Shown here one piece after another: positions 36,308 through 45,446 of a stretch of DNA of 64,000 nucleotides. The notes under the pieces are model-generated. The model did no database searches and had not been told where the DNA came from. It saw nothing but the letters and a program-made list of their open reading frames with translations. Position numbers and translations under genes: made by a program. The stretch's first letter is position 1, and every line of letters starts with the position of its first letter. Source of the DNA: Tagaea sp. CACIAM 22H2 (GTDB lineage: Bacteria; Pseudomonadota; Alphaproteobacteria; CACIAM-22H2); contig PVXE01000009.1 in assembly GCA_014444615.1 (NCBI GenBank), forward strand, positions 21,785 to 85,784. The letters are read 5' to 3'.

Positions 36308-37024
36308 TTAAACGACGGCACCGCCGCCATCAACCAAAACGACGCTGCCCGTCATGAATCCGTTGGTCATGAACGACAGGATTTGACGGGCGACGTCTTC
36401 GGCTTGGCCGATCCGCTTCACCGGCAAGGTCGCGGCGGTCCGGTCGAGCAACTCTTTTCGTCGATCCGCCGGCAGAAAATCCCACCACGCCGTATCGATG
36501 CGGCCGGGCGACACACAATTGACCCGGATCGGCGCCATCTCCGTTGCCAAGGCGCGCGCGAGATTGTCGATCGCCGCGTTGATCGCGCTTAAGATCGTCG
36601 CGCCACCCGATGGCCGGCTACCCAACATGCCCGAAACGAGCGTCAAACTGCCGCCGGGAACGATCCGCGCCGCATGGGCGACGTTCACTGCCGCCCAGAA
36701 TTTGCTTTCGACCGAAGCGCGCGCTTCCGCCAACGGGCCTTGGCGCAACGGCCCCGCTTGCGCTTCGGCGGCGGAAACGACGACATGGTCGAACGCCGCG
36801 CGTCCGTCGAAAAATGCCATCACGGCTTGCGCGTCCCGCGCATCGACCGACGCCGCCACCGCACCCGGCACCTTGGCCACCGCCGCCGACAAACGTTCGG
36901 GATTTCGGGAGACGATCGTGACGTCGGCGCCTTGCGACGCGGCGGCGGCGGCGGCGGCCAAACCAATCCCGGACGAGCCGCCGAAGACGGCGACGCGCGC
37001 GCGCGTCAGTGCGCCAGCGGTCAT
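36308..37024 (-). CDS. SDR-fold protein lacking the canonical catalytic Tyr/Lys
   Basis: 238 residues. The Rossmann motif VFGGSSGIGLAAAA and the terminal TGSVVLVDGGGAVV and VNCVSPGRIDTAWW are clearly SDR. At the usual Y-x-x-x-K position the sequence reads LSAIN (in GGATILSAINAAIDNLA), so both catalytic residues are absent. The catalytic-Ser region is TLVSGML. A branch of SDR proteins has this change, so it may use a different mechanism or bind without catalysis. The start overlaps the HIBADH-like gene stop by 4 bp; last gene of the TRAP operon. Confidence 0.82.
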   Translation of the reverse strand: MTAGALTRARVAVFGGSSGIGLAAAAAAASQGADVTIVSRNPERLSAAVAKVPGAVAASVDARDAQAVMAFFDGRAAFDHVVVSAAEAQAGPLRQGPLAEARASVESKFWAAVNVAHAARIVPGGSLTLVSGMLGSRPSGGATILSAINAAIDNLARALATEMAPIRVNCVSPGRIDTAWWDFLPADRRKELLDRTAATLPVKRIGQAEDVARQILSFMTNGFMTGSVVLVDGGGAVV

Positions 37025-37941
37025 CGCTTTGCGTCCGCTGCCGGCGACAGTTCCGTCCCTGCCAGCCTTTCGCTGAACTGCGCCATTGCGGTGTGATCCA
37101 TACCGCGACCCAGCAGCTTCTGCGCGCCGCTCCACATCTCAAGGCACAAACCCGCGAAGGGCGCTGGCGTTTCGGTCGCTTTGGCCACGCCCATCGCGAT
37201 CCCAAGATCTTTGACCATCAAATCCAGGCCGAACCCGGCGTCGAAGCGGCGCGACAGCACGAACTGCTTGAACTTTTTCTGGGTCGAGTTGTTCATACCG
37301 GTCGACGCGTTGAGGACATCGACCATAAGCGCGGGATCAAGACCGAAACGCTGGCCGATGAGCAGCGCCTCGATGCCGATCAGAAACCCGGCCGCGCTGA
37401 CGAGGTTGTTGAGCGCCTTCATCGCATGGGCGGAGCCCACGGCACCCGTGCGAATCACCGTCTTGCCCATCGAGGCGAGCACCGGCTCCGCCCGATCGCA
37501 AGCCGCCGCCGGACCGCCAAGCATGATGGCGAGTTCTCCCGTCCGCGCGCGCGGCACGCCACCCGAGACGGGCGCATCGACGAGATCGACGCCGTGCGCT
37601 GCCGCGACGGCGGCCAGCCGCCGGGTCTCCTCGGGAACGCCGCTGCTCATTTCCAGGATCAGCGTTCCCCGACGCATGCGCGACAGCGCGCCATCTCCGC
37701 CCTCAAGCACCGTGGTGACGACGGCGCTGCTGGGCAGCATCGTCACGACGATATCGGCGTCCGCCGCAGCTTCGGCGGCCGTACCGGCGACTGTCGCGCC
37801 GATTTCCGCCGCCACCGCCGCCGTTCGCTTGGCGTCGGCGTCGAAGACTCGCAAGGGATATCCGGCGGCGCGCAGCCGCGCCGCCATCGGAAGCCCCATG
37901 GCACCCAAGCCGATGAAACCGACGTTGAGGGAAGCGACCAT
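37021..37941 (-). CDS. Beta-hydroxyacid dehydrogenase (3-hydroxyisobutyrate dehydrogenase-like)
   Basis: 306 residues. N-terminal NAD motif VGFIGLGAMGLPMAARL, VTMLPSSAVV, substrate motif VDAPVSGGVPRA, and the catalytic Lys in AMKALNNLVSAAG. The family includes 3-hydroxyisobutyrate, tartronate semialdehyde and gamma-hydroxybutyrate dehydrogenases. It should oxidise a beta-hydroxy acid carried in by the adjacent TRAP transporter. It begins 17 bp after DctM. Confidence 0.9.
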   Translation of the reverse strand: MVASLNVGFIGLGAMGLPMAARLRAAGYPLRVFDADAKRTAAVAAEIGATVAGTAAEAAADADIVVTMLPSSAVVTTVLEGGDGALSRMRRGTLILEMSSGVPEETRRLAAVAAAHGVDLVDAPVSGGVPRARTGELAIMLGGPAAACDRAEPVLASMGKTVIRTGAVGSAHAMKALNNLVSAAGFLIGIEALLIGQRFGLDPALMVDVLNASTGMNNSTQKKFKQFVLSRRFDAGFGLDLMVKDLGIAMGVAKATETPAPFAGLCLEMWSGAQKLLGRGMDHTAMAQFSERLAGTELSPAADAKR

Positions 37942-37958
37942 CCTGCCAACCCTTCCGT

Positions 37959-39275
37959 TTACTTGGAGAACATCTGGCCCGGCAGCCAGAGCGACAGTTC
38001 CGGCACGGCGATCAGCAGCGCCAGAACCAGGAACTCGATCACGATGAACGGCAGGATCCCGCGATAGATCTGATGCAGCGAAACCTTGCCCTCCGACGCG
38101 CCGATCACGGCGAATAGATTCATTCCCACCGGCGGCGTCAACACGGCAAGCTCGACCAGCTTCACCATGATGACGCCGAACCATATACCGTCGTAGCCGA
38201 GGGCCTTCACCATCGGATAGACGAAGGGCAGCGTCATGACCTGCATGGCGAGCGGGTCCATGAACATCCCGAGCACGATGAAGATCAGCACCAGCACGAT
38301 AATGAAGGCGGTTGGCGCCAAGTCGAAGGACTGCAAAAGATCCGTCGCCGACGTGACGGTCCCGGCAACGAGGAAGAATCGGGTGAAGATCAACCCGCCG
38401 ATGATCACGATGAACAGCGCGGCGGTGACCGCCGCCGCGGATCTCAGGCATTCCGCGAGTGCGGCACGCGACAAGCGCCCCCGCGCGATCGCGATCGCGA
38501 GAGCCCCCATCGCGCCGAGCGCCCCGGCACCCGACGGCGTCGTGAACCCTAGATAAATTCCGCCGATGACGATGCCGGCCAGCAGGAACGTTGCCCACAG
38601 CGCCAGCGCGCTTTTCCCGATTTCACGGATCGCCGCACGCGGTTGTGGCGCGGGGGCCAAACCGGGATTGGCGCGGACCATAATCCAAGTTCCGATCATA
38701 TAGGCGGCCGTCGTCACGAGCCCGGGGATGACGCCGGCGATCAGGAGTTCGGCGACCGATTCGCCGGTCAGCAAACCGTATATGACGAAGCTGATCGACG
38801 GCGGGATAAGCGCGGCGATGGTGCCCGCCGCCGCGATGCAGCCGGCGGAGAACGCCTTGTCGTAGCCCAGACGCAGCATTTCCGTCAGCGCGATCCGGGT
38901 GAACAGCGCCGCGTTCACCAAAGTCGAGCCCGAAATCGCCGCGAAACCCGCCGAAGCGAGGATCGTCGCCTGGAACAGCGCCCCGCGCGCCGAGCGCAGC
39001 AGCAGATTGCTGAATCCGAACAGCTCCTGCGTTATGCCCGACGACGACGCGATCGCGCCCATCAGGACGAACATCGGAATGACGACGAACGCGTAGTCGG
39101 ACGACGTGGCGAAGGGAAGATTGGTGAGCGTGTTCAGCGCGAAGGCAGGACCGCCGATCGTCCAGAGACCCGCGACGGCGACGGCCCCCATGGCGATTCC
39201 GACGGGAACACCGATCAGCGACAGCAACAGCATGATCGCGATCGCAAAAAAGCCGACGGTCAACGGATCAGTCAC
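37959..39275 (-). CDS. TRAP transporter large permease (DctM)
   Basis: About 438 residues from a GTG at 39273-39275 with GGGAG six bases upstream; an ATG at 39293 adds six residues and is the alternative. Twelve-helix pattern with the DctM blocks SSDYAFVVIPMFVLMGAIA, SAGFAAISGSTLVNAALF, AAGTIAALIPPSISFVIYG and LTPPVGMNLFAVIG. It carries sodium-coupled solute transport. It overlaps the DctQ stop by 8 bp and is followed by two dehydrogenase-type genes. Confidence 0.92.
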   Translation of the reverse strand: MTDPLTVGFFAIAIMLLLSLIGVPVGIAMGAVAVAGLWTIGGPAFALNTLTNLPFATSSDYAFVVIPMFVLMGAIASSSGITQELFGFSNLLLRSARGALFQATILASAGFAAISGSTLVNAALFTRIALTEMLRLGYDKAFSAGCIAAAGTIAALIPPSISFVIYGLLTGESVAELLIAGVIPGLVTTAAYMIGTWIMVRANPGLAPAPQPRAAIREIGKSALALWATFLLAGIVIGGIYLGFTTPSGAGALGAMGALAIAIARGRLSRAALAECLRSAAAVTAALFIVIIGGLIFTRFFLVAGTVTSATDLLQSFDLAPTAFIIVLVLIFIVLGMFMDPLAMQVMTLPFVYPMVKALGYDGIWFGVIMVKLVELAVLTPPVGMNLFAVIGASEGKVSLHQIYRGILPFIVIEFLVLALLIAVPELSLWLPGQMFSK

Positions 39276-39786
39276 GGGGCGCTCCCACGACATTCGCTTC
39301 GAGGCCCATCAGTTGGCGGACGAGCTGCCGCCCGAACTCCGCCGTCGCCAGCCACGCGCCGAAACTCGCGACGCTTTTGAAAGGTGCGAGCGGAAACGTG
39401 AAGGCGCCCAGAGCGGTTTCCTTGATCGCCCAGGAATTCATCGCGAGCTTGGTGGTGTGCCAAGCGACCAGCGCCATGAAAGCCAAACCGATCGACAGCG
39501 AAACGATGGCGCTGAGCCGCTTCAAAGCCGGCTTCATGTTCTGCGTCGCGATATCGATCACGATATTCGCGCCACGGGCCTGCGCTTCGGCAAGACCGAG
39601 GAACACGATCACGGCAAGCAGCGCGCCCGAGAGCTCCAGCATCCCGCGGATGGGATAGAAGAACAGATTGGTCGTGATGACGTCGATCGCCCCGAGCAAG
39701 CCGACGATCAGAAGAAGCGCCGACGCGGCGACGAATCCGACATGCGATAGCGCCCGCAACAACGCGTCCATCCGTCTGAATATCAT
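39268..39786 (-). CDS. TRAP transporter small permease (DctQ)
   Basis: 172 residues from the ATG at 39784-39786, which has GAGGGG upstream on the minus strand; a start 42 bp earlier lacks one. Four hydrophobic segments (VGFVAASALLLIVGLLGAID, a second near residue 50, a third near 85 and a fourth near 130) and the AEAQARGANIVIDIAT loop fit DctQ. It associates with DctM in the inner membrane. Confidence 0.9.
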   Translation of the reverse strand: MIFRRMDALLRALSHVGFVAASALLLIVGLLGAIDVITTNLFFYPIRGMLELSGALLAVIVFLGLAEAQARGANIVIDIATQNMKPALKRLSAIVSLSIGLAFMALVAWHTTKLAMNSWAIKETALGAFTFPLAPFKSVASFGAWLATAEFGRQLVRQLMGLEANVVGAPRD

Positions 39787-39814
39787 TTTCCCCTCATATC
39801 TTCGGGACGAGATG

Positions 39815-39845
39815 CGAACGGGCGGCACCCCCTGCCGCCCGTTCG
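39815..39845 (-). promoter_or_regulatory. Stem-loop between dctP and dctQ
   Basis: Arms 39815-39827 and 39833-39845 are perfectly complementary (13 bp, 5-nt loop), in the gap between the receptor and permease genes. The minus strand has no T-run after it. In other TRAP operons an intercistronic hairpin in this place is thought to give more receptor than permease mRNA; the same role is inferred here. Confidence 0.65.
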
Positions 39846-39861
39846 TTTTCCGATTCCCGAT

Positions 39862-40878
39862 TCAGCGATTGGCTTTGATGTAGTCGGCCAGCTGCTTGGC
39901 CTCGGCACCCTTGCCGAGTTCGGCCATCTTCTTCGCCCAAACGTCGAGCATGTCGGGAACCATCTTGGCGAGATCGGCCGATTGCTGGAACGGAACGATC
40001 TCCATCCCCACGGCCTTCAATCCGTCGACGGCCTTTGCTTCGTCCGCCGCGATCAGATCATTGCCGAATTTTTCGGCTTCGCTTGCGACTTCTTCGAACA
40101 ATTTGCGCACATTCTCCGGCCACGCCGCCCATTTGGCGGTCGAAGTGAAGAGCGTATGCGCGCTGATCACGCCGAAGCTGAGATCGGTCGCGTACTTGGC
40201 GACCTGATCGATCTTGAACGCACTGACAGCCGAGTTGAACATATAGGTGCAGTCCATCGCACCCGACTGCATCGCCTGAACCATGTCCACCGGCGGGATG
40301 TTGACGGGAATGGCGCCGATCGATTCGAGCATCACCGGAACGAACGTGCCGTAGGAGCGGATCTTCTTGTTCTTGATGTCCGCCAGCGTGCGCAGCGGCT
40401 TGGTGCAGTAGACACGATAGTCGGGCAGATAGCGGTAGAGGACCGGACGAAGCTTCAACGCGTCCAACTCCGCCTTGATCGTCGGGTTGTTGGTGAAGAT
40501 GTCCCGCGTCAGGCGATTGAGCTTCGGTCCGTCGTTGAACACGAACGGCAGCGCGTTGGTCACCGCGGTGAACGGCATCCGCGAAAACTGATTGCCGGTC
40601 ACGATCAAACCAAAATCGATCGCGCCCGAGCCGACGAGATCGACCATCTCCGCCTCGCCGCCGATCGCGTTCGCCCAGAAATGCTGGACGCGGATCGCTC
40701 CGCCGCTGCGCTTCTCGACTTCGGAAGAAAAGAACTTGTCGATCCGCGAGGTATTGATGACCTCCGGGATGTTCGACGAATAGCGCACCGTCATGCGCGG
40801 ATAGTTCTGCGCCGACGCCGAACCGACCGCGAAAGCGCCGACGGCAAGCAGCGCCATTGCCAAGCGTATGATCTTCAT
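39862..40878 (-). CDS. TRAP transporter solute receptor (DctP)
   Basis: 338 residues with a signal peptide ending AVGSASAQ near residue 24. DctP features: VQHFWANAIGGEAEMVDLVGSG, DFGLIVTGNQF, the conserved RSYGTFVPVMLESIGAIPVN strand with the Arg that binds the carboxylate, and DMVQAMQSGAMDCTYM. First gene of the operon DctP-DctQ-DctM-HIBADH-SDR. The ATG at 40876-40878 has GGGAGGAAC upstream. The promoter region carries the inverted repeat at 40955-40982. Confidence 0.93.
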   Translation of the reverse strand: MKIIRLAMALLAVGAFAVGSASAQNYPRMTVRYSSNIPEVINTSRIDKFFSSEVEKRSGGAIRVQHFWANAIGGEAEMVDLVGSGAIDFGLIVTGNQFSRMPFTAVTNALPFVFNDGPKLNRLTRDIFTNNPTIKAELDALKLRPVLYRYLPDYRVYCTKPLRTLADIKNKKIRSYGTFVPVMLESIGAIPVNIPPVDMVQAMQSGAMDCTYMFNSAVSAFKIDQVAKYATDLSFGVISAHTLFTSTAKWAAWPENVRKLFEEVASEAEKFGNDLIAADEAKAVDGLKAVGMEIVPFQQSADLAKMVPDMLDVWAKKMAELGKGAEAKQLADYIKANR

Positions 40879-40954
40879 TGCGTTCCTCCCGATGAAAAAC
40901 CAGTTGGCATTTGTGGTTCGGGCCCCTTGAACGCCCAATTGCCACAAAATCAGT

Positions 40955-40982
40955 CTGTCATACAGAATTACAGTATGATACA
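40955..40982. promoter_or_regulatory. Operator-like repeats in dctP/lactonase divergent region
   Basis: CTGTCATACAG and CAGTATGATACA form inverted CATAC/GTATG arms separated by 9 nt in an A+T-rich gap between the divergent DctP and MBL-fold genes. On the minus strand, TGTATGACAG resembles CGTATGACTG at 45452-45461, next to the GntR gene of this cassette. Likely site for that regulator. Confidence 0.5.
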
Positions 40983-41014
40983 TTGAGAACAGCTTCACAA
41001 GGACTGGATCGTCG

Positions 41015-41821
41015 ATGTCCGAAAATTACGAAGTGCTGGCGCTCCGTTATGCGCGGACCGCACCGGACCGGCCGCGGCGCGAAAACTTCATGCCCGCACA
41101 GGACCTTCACGACGGCCCGATGCCGCTCGACTACTATTTTTGGCTGATCCGCGGCCAAGGACGCGTGATCGTCGTCGATACGGGGTTCGGCCCCGAGGCC
41201 GCCAGCCGGCGCGGACGCACCTTGCTCCACACGCCCCCGGATCTGCTCGCGCGCGCGGGCGTCGACGCCGCGAGCGTGGAGCATGTGATCCTCACGCATC
41301 TGCACTACGACCACGCCGGCGGTCTTAGCCATTTCCCGGCCGCGACGTTCCATCTTCAAGACACGGAGATGAGCTACGCGACCGGTCGGCCGATGTGCCA
41401 CGCGTGCTTGCGGGCGCCCTTCGATCTCAAAGACGTGCTCGAAACCGTCGGCCTCGTCTACGCCGGGCGTATCCGCTTTCACGACGGCGACGTGGAACTG
41501 TTTCCCGGTATCTCGCTGCATCGGATCGGCGGCCACACCGGCGGCCTTCAAGTCGTGCGCGTGATGACGCGCCGCGGACCGCTCGTGCTCGCGTCGGACG
41601 CGTTCCACTTCTCCGAGAATCGCCGGCGTCGCGCACCGTTTCCGCTGGTCCATCACGTCGGGGAAATGATGGACGGATTCTACCGATGCGAAGCGCTCGC
41701 CGGCGGACGAGACGATCTGCTCGTGCCCGGCCACGACCCAGAAGTCGGCGCGCGCTGGCCGCGCCTCTTCTCCGACTTCCCCGACATCGTGCGGCTCGAT
41801 TTGCCGCCGGCGAATATCTGA
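41015..41821 (+). CDS. MBL-fold metallo-hydrolase (lactonase-like)
   Basis: 268 residues, no signal peptide. Dinuclear zinc motif LTHLHYDHAGG (H-x-H-x-D-H), further ligands in GGHTGGL, the bridging Asp in VLASDAFHF and a final His in LVPGHDPEV. It falls in the N-acyl-homoserine-lactonase-like branch, but the Tyr of true AHL lactonases is replaced in the DAFHF segment. Probable lactone or ester hydrolase for the compound handled by this cassette. First gene of a plus-strand operon with a serine hydrolase and two SDRs. Confidence 0.88.
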   Translation: MSENYEVLALRYARTAPDRPRRENFMPAQDLHDGPMPLDYYFWLIRGQGRVIVVDTGFGPEAASRRGRTLLHTPPDLLARAGVDAASVEHVILTHLHYDHAGGLSHFPAATFHLQDTEMSYATGRPMCHACLRAPFDLKDVLETVGLVYAGRIRFHDGDVELFPGISLHRIGGHTGGLQVVRVMTRRGPLVLASDAFHFSENRRRRAPFPLVHHVGEMMDGFYRCEALAGGRDDLLVPGHDPEVGARWPRLFSDFPDIVRLDLPPANI

Positions 41822-41887
41822 AGGCCGAATTCGAAACTTCCGGCCGCAACGAACGAAAAAGTGATTGAGGACGCCAAGGAGCCGCAG

Positions 41888-43072
41888 ATGCAGTTCGACA
41901 AAACCGTTACCGCGCGAGGCCAGTCATTCCATCTGACCGGCGAAGTCGACCCGGCTTTCGTCAAGATCGCCGACGCCTTCGCCGAGAATTTTGCGGTCGA
42001 GGAGGAAGTCGGCGCGGCGACGGCGGTGTATGTCGACGGACGCAAAGTGGCGGATTTGTGGGGCGGCTACCGCGACTCGCAATTCGCCAAGCCGTGGGAC
42101 AAGGACACGATCCTTTGCATGATGTCGGTCGCCAAAGGCATCTCCGGCATCACGTTCAACATGATGATCGACCGCGGCATGGTCAATCCCGATCAACCCG
42201 TGGCGAAGTACTGGCCGGAATTCGCCCAGAACGGCAAAGAAGGCGTGTTGGTGCGGCATGTGCTGGACCACACCGCCGGACTGCCTGTCGTCCTGGATCC
42301 GCTTTGGCCCGGCGCGATTTTCGATTGCGACGCCATCGTCGCGGCGCTCGAAAAGCAGGCGCCGATGTGGACGCCGGGAACGGTCGCCGCCTATCACATC
42401 CATACGCAAGGCAACATCCTGGGCGAGATCGTGCGGCGGCTGACCGGCCGGCGCTTCCGCGACGTCATCCAAAGCGAATTGATCGGTCCGCTGGGCGGCG
42501 ACTACCGCATCGGCAACGTCTTCGGCGCCGACAACGCGCGTTGCGCCGAATTGCTGCCGACGGTCGCAGGCACGCTGCTCGAACGGCGCGACAGCGAGCC
42601 CGAAACCCTGATTGCCAAGGGCTTCACGCAGCATCCGAAGATGCCGATGCCCGAGATCCTCAACGGCGAAGGCTGGCGCACGGCCGAAATCGCGAGCGCC
42701 AACGGCCACGGCACGGCGCGCTCGATCGCGCGCGTCTACGGCGCCGTCTCGCGGGGCGGGTCGATCGACGACGTCAAATTGATGTCGAAGTCGACAATCG
42801 ACGCGATGATCACCGAACAGCACAACCAGGTCGAACGCATGCAGCAGCGCCCCTACCACCAGGGGCGCGGCATCCTGCTCAACACGCCGGTCTCGGTGTG
42901 GATGGGTCCCAACGCGCGCGCCTTCGGCCATCACGGCTTCGGCGGATCGATCGGCATGGGCGATCCCGACGCGAAGATCGGCTTCGCCTACGCCTGCAAC
43001 AAGCTGCATACGCGCGGTGACAACGGGCCGCGTGCGCGCCGCATCATCGAAGCGTTGTACGAGGTGATTTGA
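41888..43072 (+). CDS. Beta-lactamase-family serine hydrolase (esterase-like)
   Basis: 394 residues from the ATG at 41888, preceded by AAGGAG; the ORF opens 27 bp earlier at a GTG without a site. Active-site S-x-x-K is SVAKG near residue 75. The Tyr motif lies in AAYHIHTQGN. The third motif is HHGFGGS instead of K-T-G, as in class C-like esterases (EstB type) rather than true beta-lactamases. No signal peptide, so it acts in the cytoplasm on an ester or lactone. It sits 66 bp after the MBL gene and 1 bp before an SDR. Confidence 0.88.
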   Translation: MQFDKTVTARGQSFHLTGEVDPAFVKIADAFAENFAVEEEVGAATAVYVDGRKVADLWGGYRDSQFAKPWDKDTILCMMSVAKGISGITFNMMIDRGMVNPDQPVAKYWPEFAQNGKEGVLVRHVLDHTAGLPVVLDPLWPGAIFDCDAIVAALEKQAPMWTPGTVAAYHIHTQGNILGEIVRRLTGRRFRDVIQSELIGPLGGDYRIGNVFGADNARCAELLPTVAGTLLERRDSEPETLIAKGFTQHPKMPMPEILNGEGWRTAEIASANGHGTARSIARVYGAVSRGGSIDDVKLMSKSTIDAMITEQHNQVERMQQRPYHQGRGILLNTPVSVWMGPNARAFGHHGFGGSIGMGDPDAKIGFAYACNKLHTRGDNGPRARRIIEALYEVI

Positions 43073-43073
43073 A

Positions 43074-43862
43074 ATGACCGCTTCGTCCAAAGCGCGGGTC
43101 GCGGTCGTCACGGGCGGGGCCGGCGGCATCGGGGCCGCCTGCGTCGCCCGTCTGCGCGAAGACGGCTGGAAGGTCGCGGTCCTCGACAAGAACATGGATC
43201 TCGGGCGCGAGGTCGCCGCCAAATACGGCGCCGTCGCGGCCGAGATCGACCTCGCCCAGCCCGACAGCATCGCCGATTCGGCGCGATGGGTCGAACGCGA
43301 ACTGGGCCCGTGCAGCGGGCTCGCCGCCGTCGCCGCGCATCTGGAAAATCCGCACCGGCCCGAGAACCAGGACGCCGCCGAGTGGGCCGCGATCCTGAAC
43401 GTCAATCTGACGGGCACGTTCCGCACGCTGGTCGAGTTCGGCAAACCGATGCTCGCGGCGGGCGGCGGCTCGATCGTCACCGTGGGCTCGATCACCGCAT
43501 TCAATTCCAGTCCGCTGCAAGCCTACGGCCCGACGAAAGCCGCGATCGTCAACATGTCGCGCAATTTCGCCGGCGCTTGGGGCCGCCAGAACGTGCGCGT
43601 CAATTGCGTATGCCCCGGTCCCACGCGCACACCTGCGGTCGAGGCCAGCTACGCGCGCGGCGAACGCAATCCCGAAACCATGATCCGGCAAACGGCGCTG
43701 GGACGCCTCGTGAAGCCCGAACAAGTTGCCGCCGCCATCGCTTTCCTGCTGTCCGACGACGCTGGCGCGATCACGGGCATCGAATTGCCGGTCGACGCGG
43801 GCACGCTGATCGGCCAGCTCTGGGGCATGTATGGCGGGCTGCCGCAGCCGCCGTCGGACTGA
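43074..43862 (+). CDS. SDR family NAD(P)-dependent oxidoreductase
   Basis: 262 residues. GGAGGIGAACVARL Rossmann motif, LAAVAAHLENPH in place of the usual NNAG block, catalytic Ser in TVGSITAFN and YGPTK (Tyr/Lys), then CVCPGPTRTP. An active classical SDR with an unusual segment at the NNAG position. Separated from the serine hydrolase by only 1 bp. Presumed to oxidise the alcohol released by the upstream hydrolases. Confidence 0.9.
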   Translation: MTASSKARVAVVTGGAGGIGAACVARLREDGWKVAVLDKNMDLGREVAAKYGAVAAEIDLAQPDSIADSARWVERELGPCSGLAAVAAHLENPHRPENQDAAEWAAILNVNLTGTFRTLVEFGKPMLAAGGGSIVTVGSITAFNSSPLQAYGPTKAAIVNMSRNFAGAWGRQNVRVNCVCPGPTRTPAVEASYARGERNPETMIRQTALGRLVKPEQVAAAIAFLLSDDAGAITGIELPVDAGTLIGQLWGMYGGLPQPPSD

Positions 43863-43890
43863 ACGAAAACGCAAAGGCGCGAGGATCGCA

Positions 43891-44646
43891 ATGTCGCAAG
43901 TTCTTTCGGATCAGGTCGTACTCGTGACGGGTGCCGGGCGCGGCATCGGCGGCGCCACCGCGCGTTTGCTGGCGCAACGCGGGGCGGCCGTCGGCGTGCT
44001 CGACATCGCCGCCGATCTCGCGGCCGAAACCGCCGAGGCGATCGCCAAAGCGGGCGGCAAGGCGCTGCCGATCGTCGCCGACGTGTCGAACCGCGACGCG
44101 GTCTTCGACGCCGCGGCGAAGCTCAGCGCGAAATTCGGGAATCTGACCGCCATCGTCAACGACGCGATCTTCATCAAATACGGCCCCATCGAAGGGGTGG
44201 AGGAAGCCACGCTCGACCGGATGCTCGCCGTCGGGCTCAAAGGCGTGTTCTGGGGCGTGCAGGCCTTGCTCGCCCATCGCGGCGATCGTCCGGCCTGCAT
44301 CGTCAATCTCGCGTCGCCGGTCGCGGATCTGGGGGCCGGCAACACGGCGTCGTATACGGCGATCAAAGGCGCCGTGGTCGCGCTGACGCGCCAGCTCGCG
44401 GTCGAACTCGGCGCGCGCGGCATTCGCGTCAACGCCGTGGCGCCCGGTGCGGTGCCCACGCCCGGCGCACGCGCGATCGTCGACGAAGCGGGCTACGCCA
44501 AGCGCCGCGCGCAAACCCCGCTGGGCCGCCTGGGCGAAGAAAGCGAAATCGCGGCGGCGATCGCCTTCCTCATCGGCCCGGACGCGAGCTTCGTGACGGG
44601 CGAAATCCTGCATGCCGACGGCGGTATCACCGCCAAGTCACTGTGA
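43891..44646 (+). CDS. SDR family NAD(P)-dependent oxidoreductase
   Basis: 251 residues from the ATG at 43891. GAGRGIGGATARLL, then TAIVNDAIF where NNAG is usual, catalytic Ser in NLASPVADL, YTAIK, and VAPGAVPTPGARA. It is 28 bp after the previous SDR and only distantly similar to it, so this looks like a two-enzyme oxidation rather than a recent duplication. The last gene of the plus-strand operon; converges on GntR with a 38-bp gap. Confidence 0.9.
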   Translation: MSQVLSDQVVLVTGAGRGIGGATARLLAQRGAAVGVLDIAADLAAETAEAIAKAGGKALPIVADVSNRDAVFDAAAKLSAKFGNLTAIVNDAIFIKYGPIEGVEEATLDRMLAVGLKGVFWGVQALLAHRGDRPACIVNLASPVADLGAGNTASYTAIKGAVVALTRQLAVELGARGIRVNAVAPGAVPTPGARAIVDEAGYAKRRAQTPLGRLGEESEIAAAIAFLIGPDASFVTGEILHADGGITAKSL

Positions 44647-44684
44647 TGCGCGGGCCGCGCAAACGAACGGCGACGGGGCGGCGC

Positions 44685-45371
44685 TCAATCCTGCTTCGCG
44701 GGCAGCGACGACAGCGCGGCGGCGGCGGCGGCTTCGACATGGGCCACGCAAATGCGCCACGCGCCCTCTTCATCGCGCGCTTCAAGCGCGTCGAGGAATT
44801 CGCGCAATTCGCGGATCGATTGCTTCGCCCGCGCGGCGCTGGACAGCGAAACCACGCGCAACTGCGACACGCGCGTATGGATGCGCCGGAGCATATCGGC
44901 GGCGACCTCGTTTCCGGCACCTTCGAGAAGGATGTCGTAGAAGCGGGTTTTGGTCGCGATGAAGCGCTCGGCCGAGAAATTCTCGTAGACTTCCGCGAGC
45001 CGGTCGACGCTTTCGCGCAACGCCGCCATCTGCGCCGGGGTCGCATTCTTGGCGAATTCGCGCGCGGCGAGTCCCTCGAGCACGGCGCGGACTTGATAGA
45101 TCGATCGGGCCGTCGCTTCGGTAACGACGCTCACGCTCAAACCTTTGTTCGGTTGCAGCGTGATCAATCCGTCGGCTTGAAGCTCGCGCAGCGCCTCGCG
45201 CAACGAGGTGCGCGACACGCCCATCATTTCGCAGAGCTCGCGCTCGATCAGCCGCGCGCCCGGCGCGAACCGTCCCGCCGCGATCGCCAAGCGCAGCCGT
45301 TCGGCGACCTGCTCGCGCAGCCCCGGCAATGTCTGAACCCGCATCGACAGATCGTCGTTCGCACTCGGCAT
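44685..45371 (-). CDS. GntR family transcriptional regulator (FCD type)
   Basis: 228 residues from the ATG at 45369-45371, which has GGAG eight bases upstream; in-frame ATGs at 45377 and 45413 are alternatives. Winged helix: CEMMGVSRTSLREALRELQADGLI. The FCD domain begins near VTEATARSIYQVRAVLEG. Divergent from the carboxymuconolactone-decarboxylase-like gene, with an operator-like sequence between them. Likely regulator of the whole TRAP cassette, judging by related sites at 40955-40982. Confidence 0.9.
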   Translation of the reverse strand: MPSANDDLSMRVQTLPGLREQVAERLRLAIAAGRFAPGARLIERELCEMMGVSRTSLREALRELQADGLITLQPNKGLSVSVVTEATARSIYQVRAVLEGLAAREFAKNATPAQMAALRESVDRLAEVYENFSAERFIATKTRFYDILLEGAGNEVAADMLRRIHTRVSQLRVVSLSSAARAKQSIRELREFLDALEARDEEGAWRICVAHVEAAAAAALSSLPAKQD

Positions 45372-45446
45372 TGTCATCACTCCGGCACCGCTCCGAAACG
45401 GACACTCGCTCAATCAAGCGAGCGGTCTCTGACCTTCGCTTCGAAT

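Noticed and set aside
41015..41821. Assignment of the MBL-fold protein as a quorum-quenching AHL lactonase
   Set aside because: Zinc ligands fit the family, but the Tyr segment differs and the neighbours are catabolic; only a general lactonase-like call is justified.
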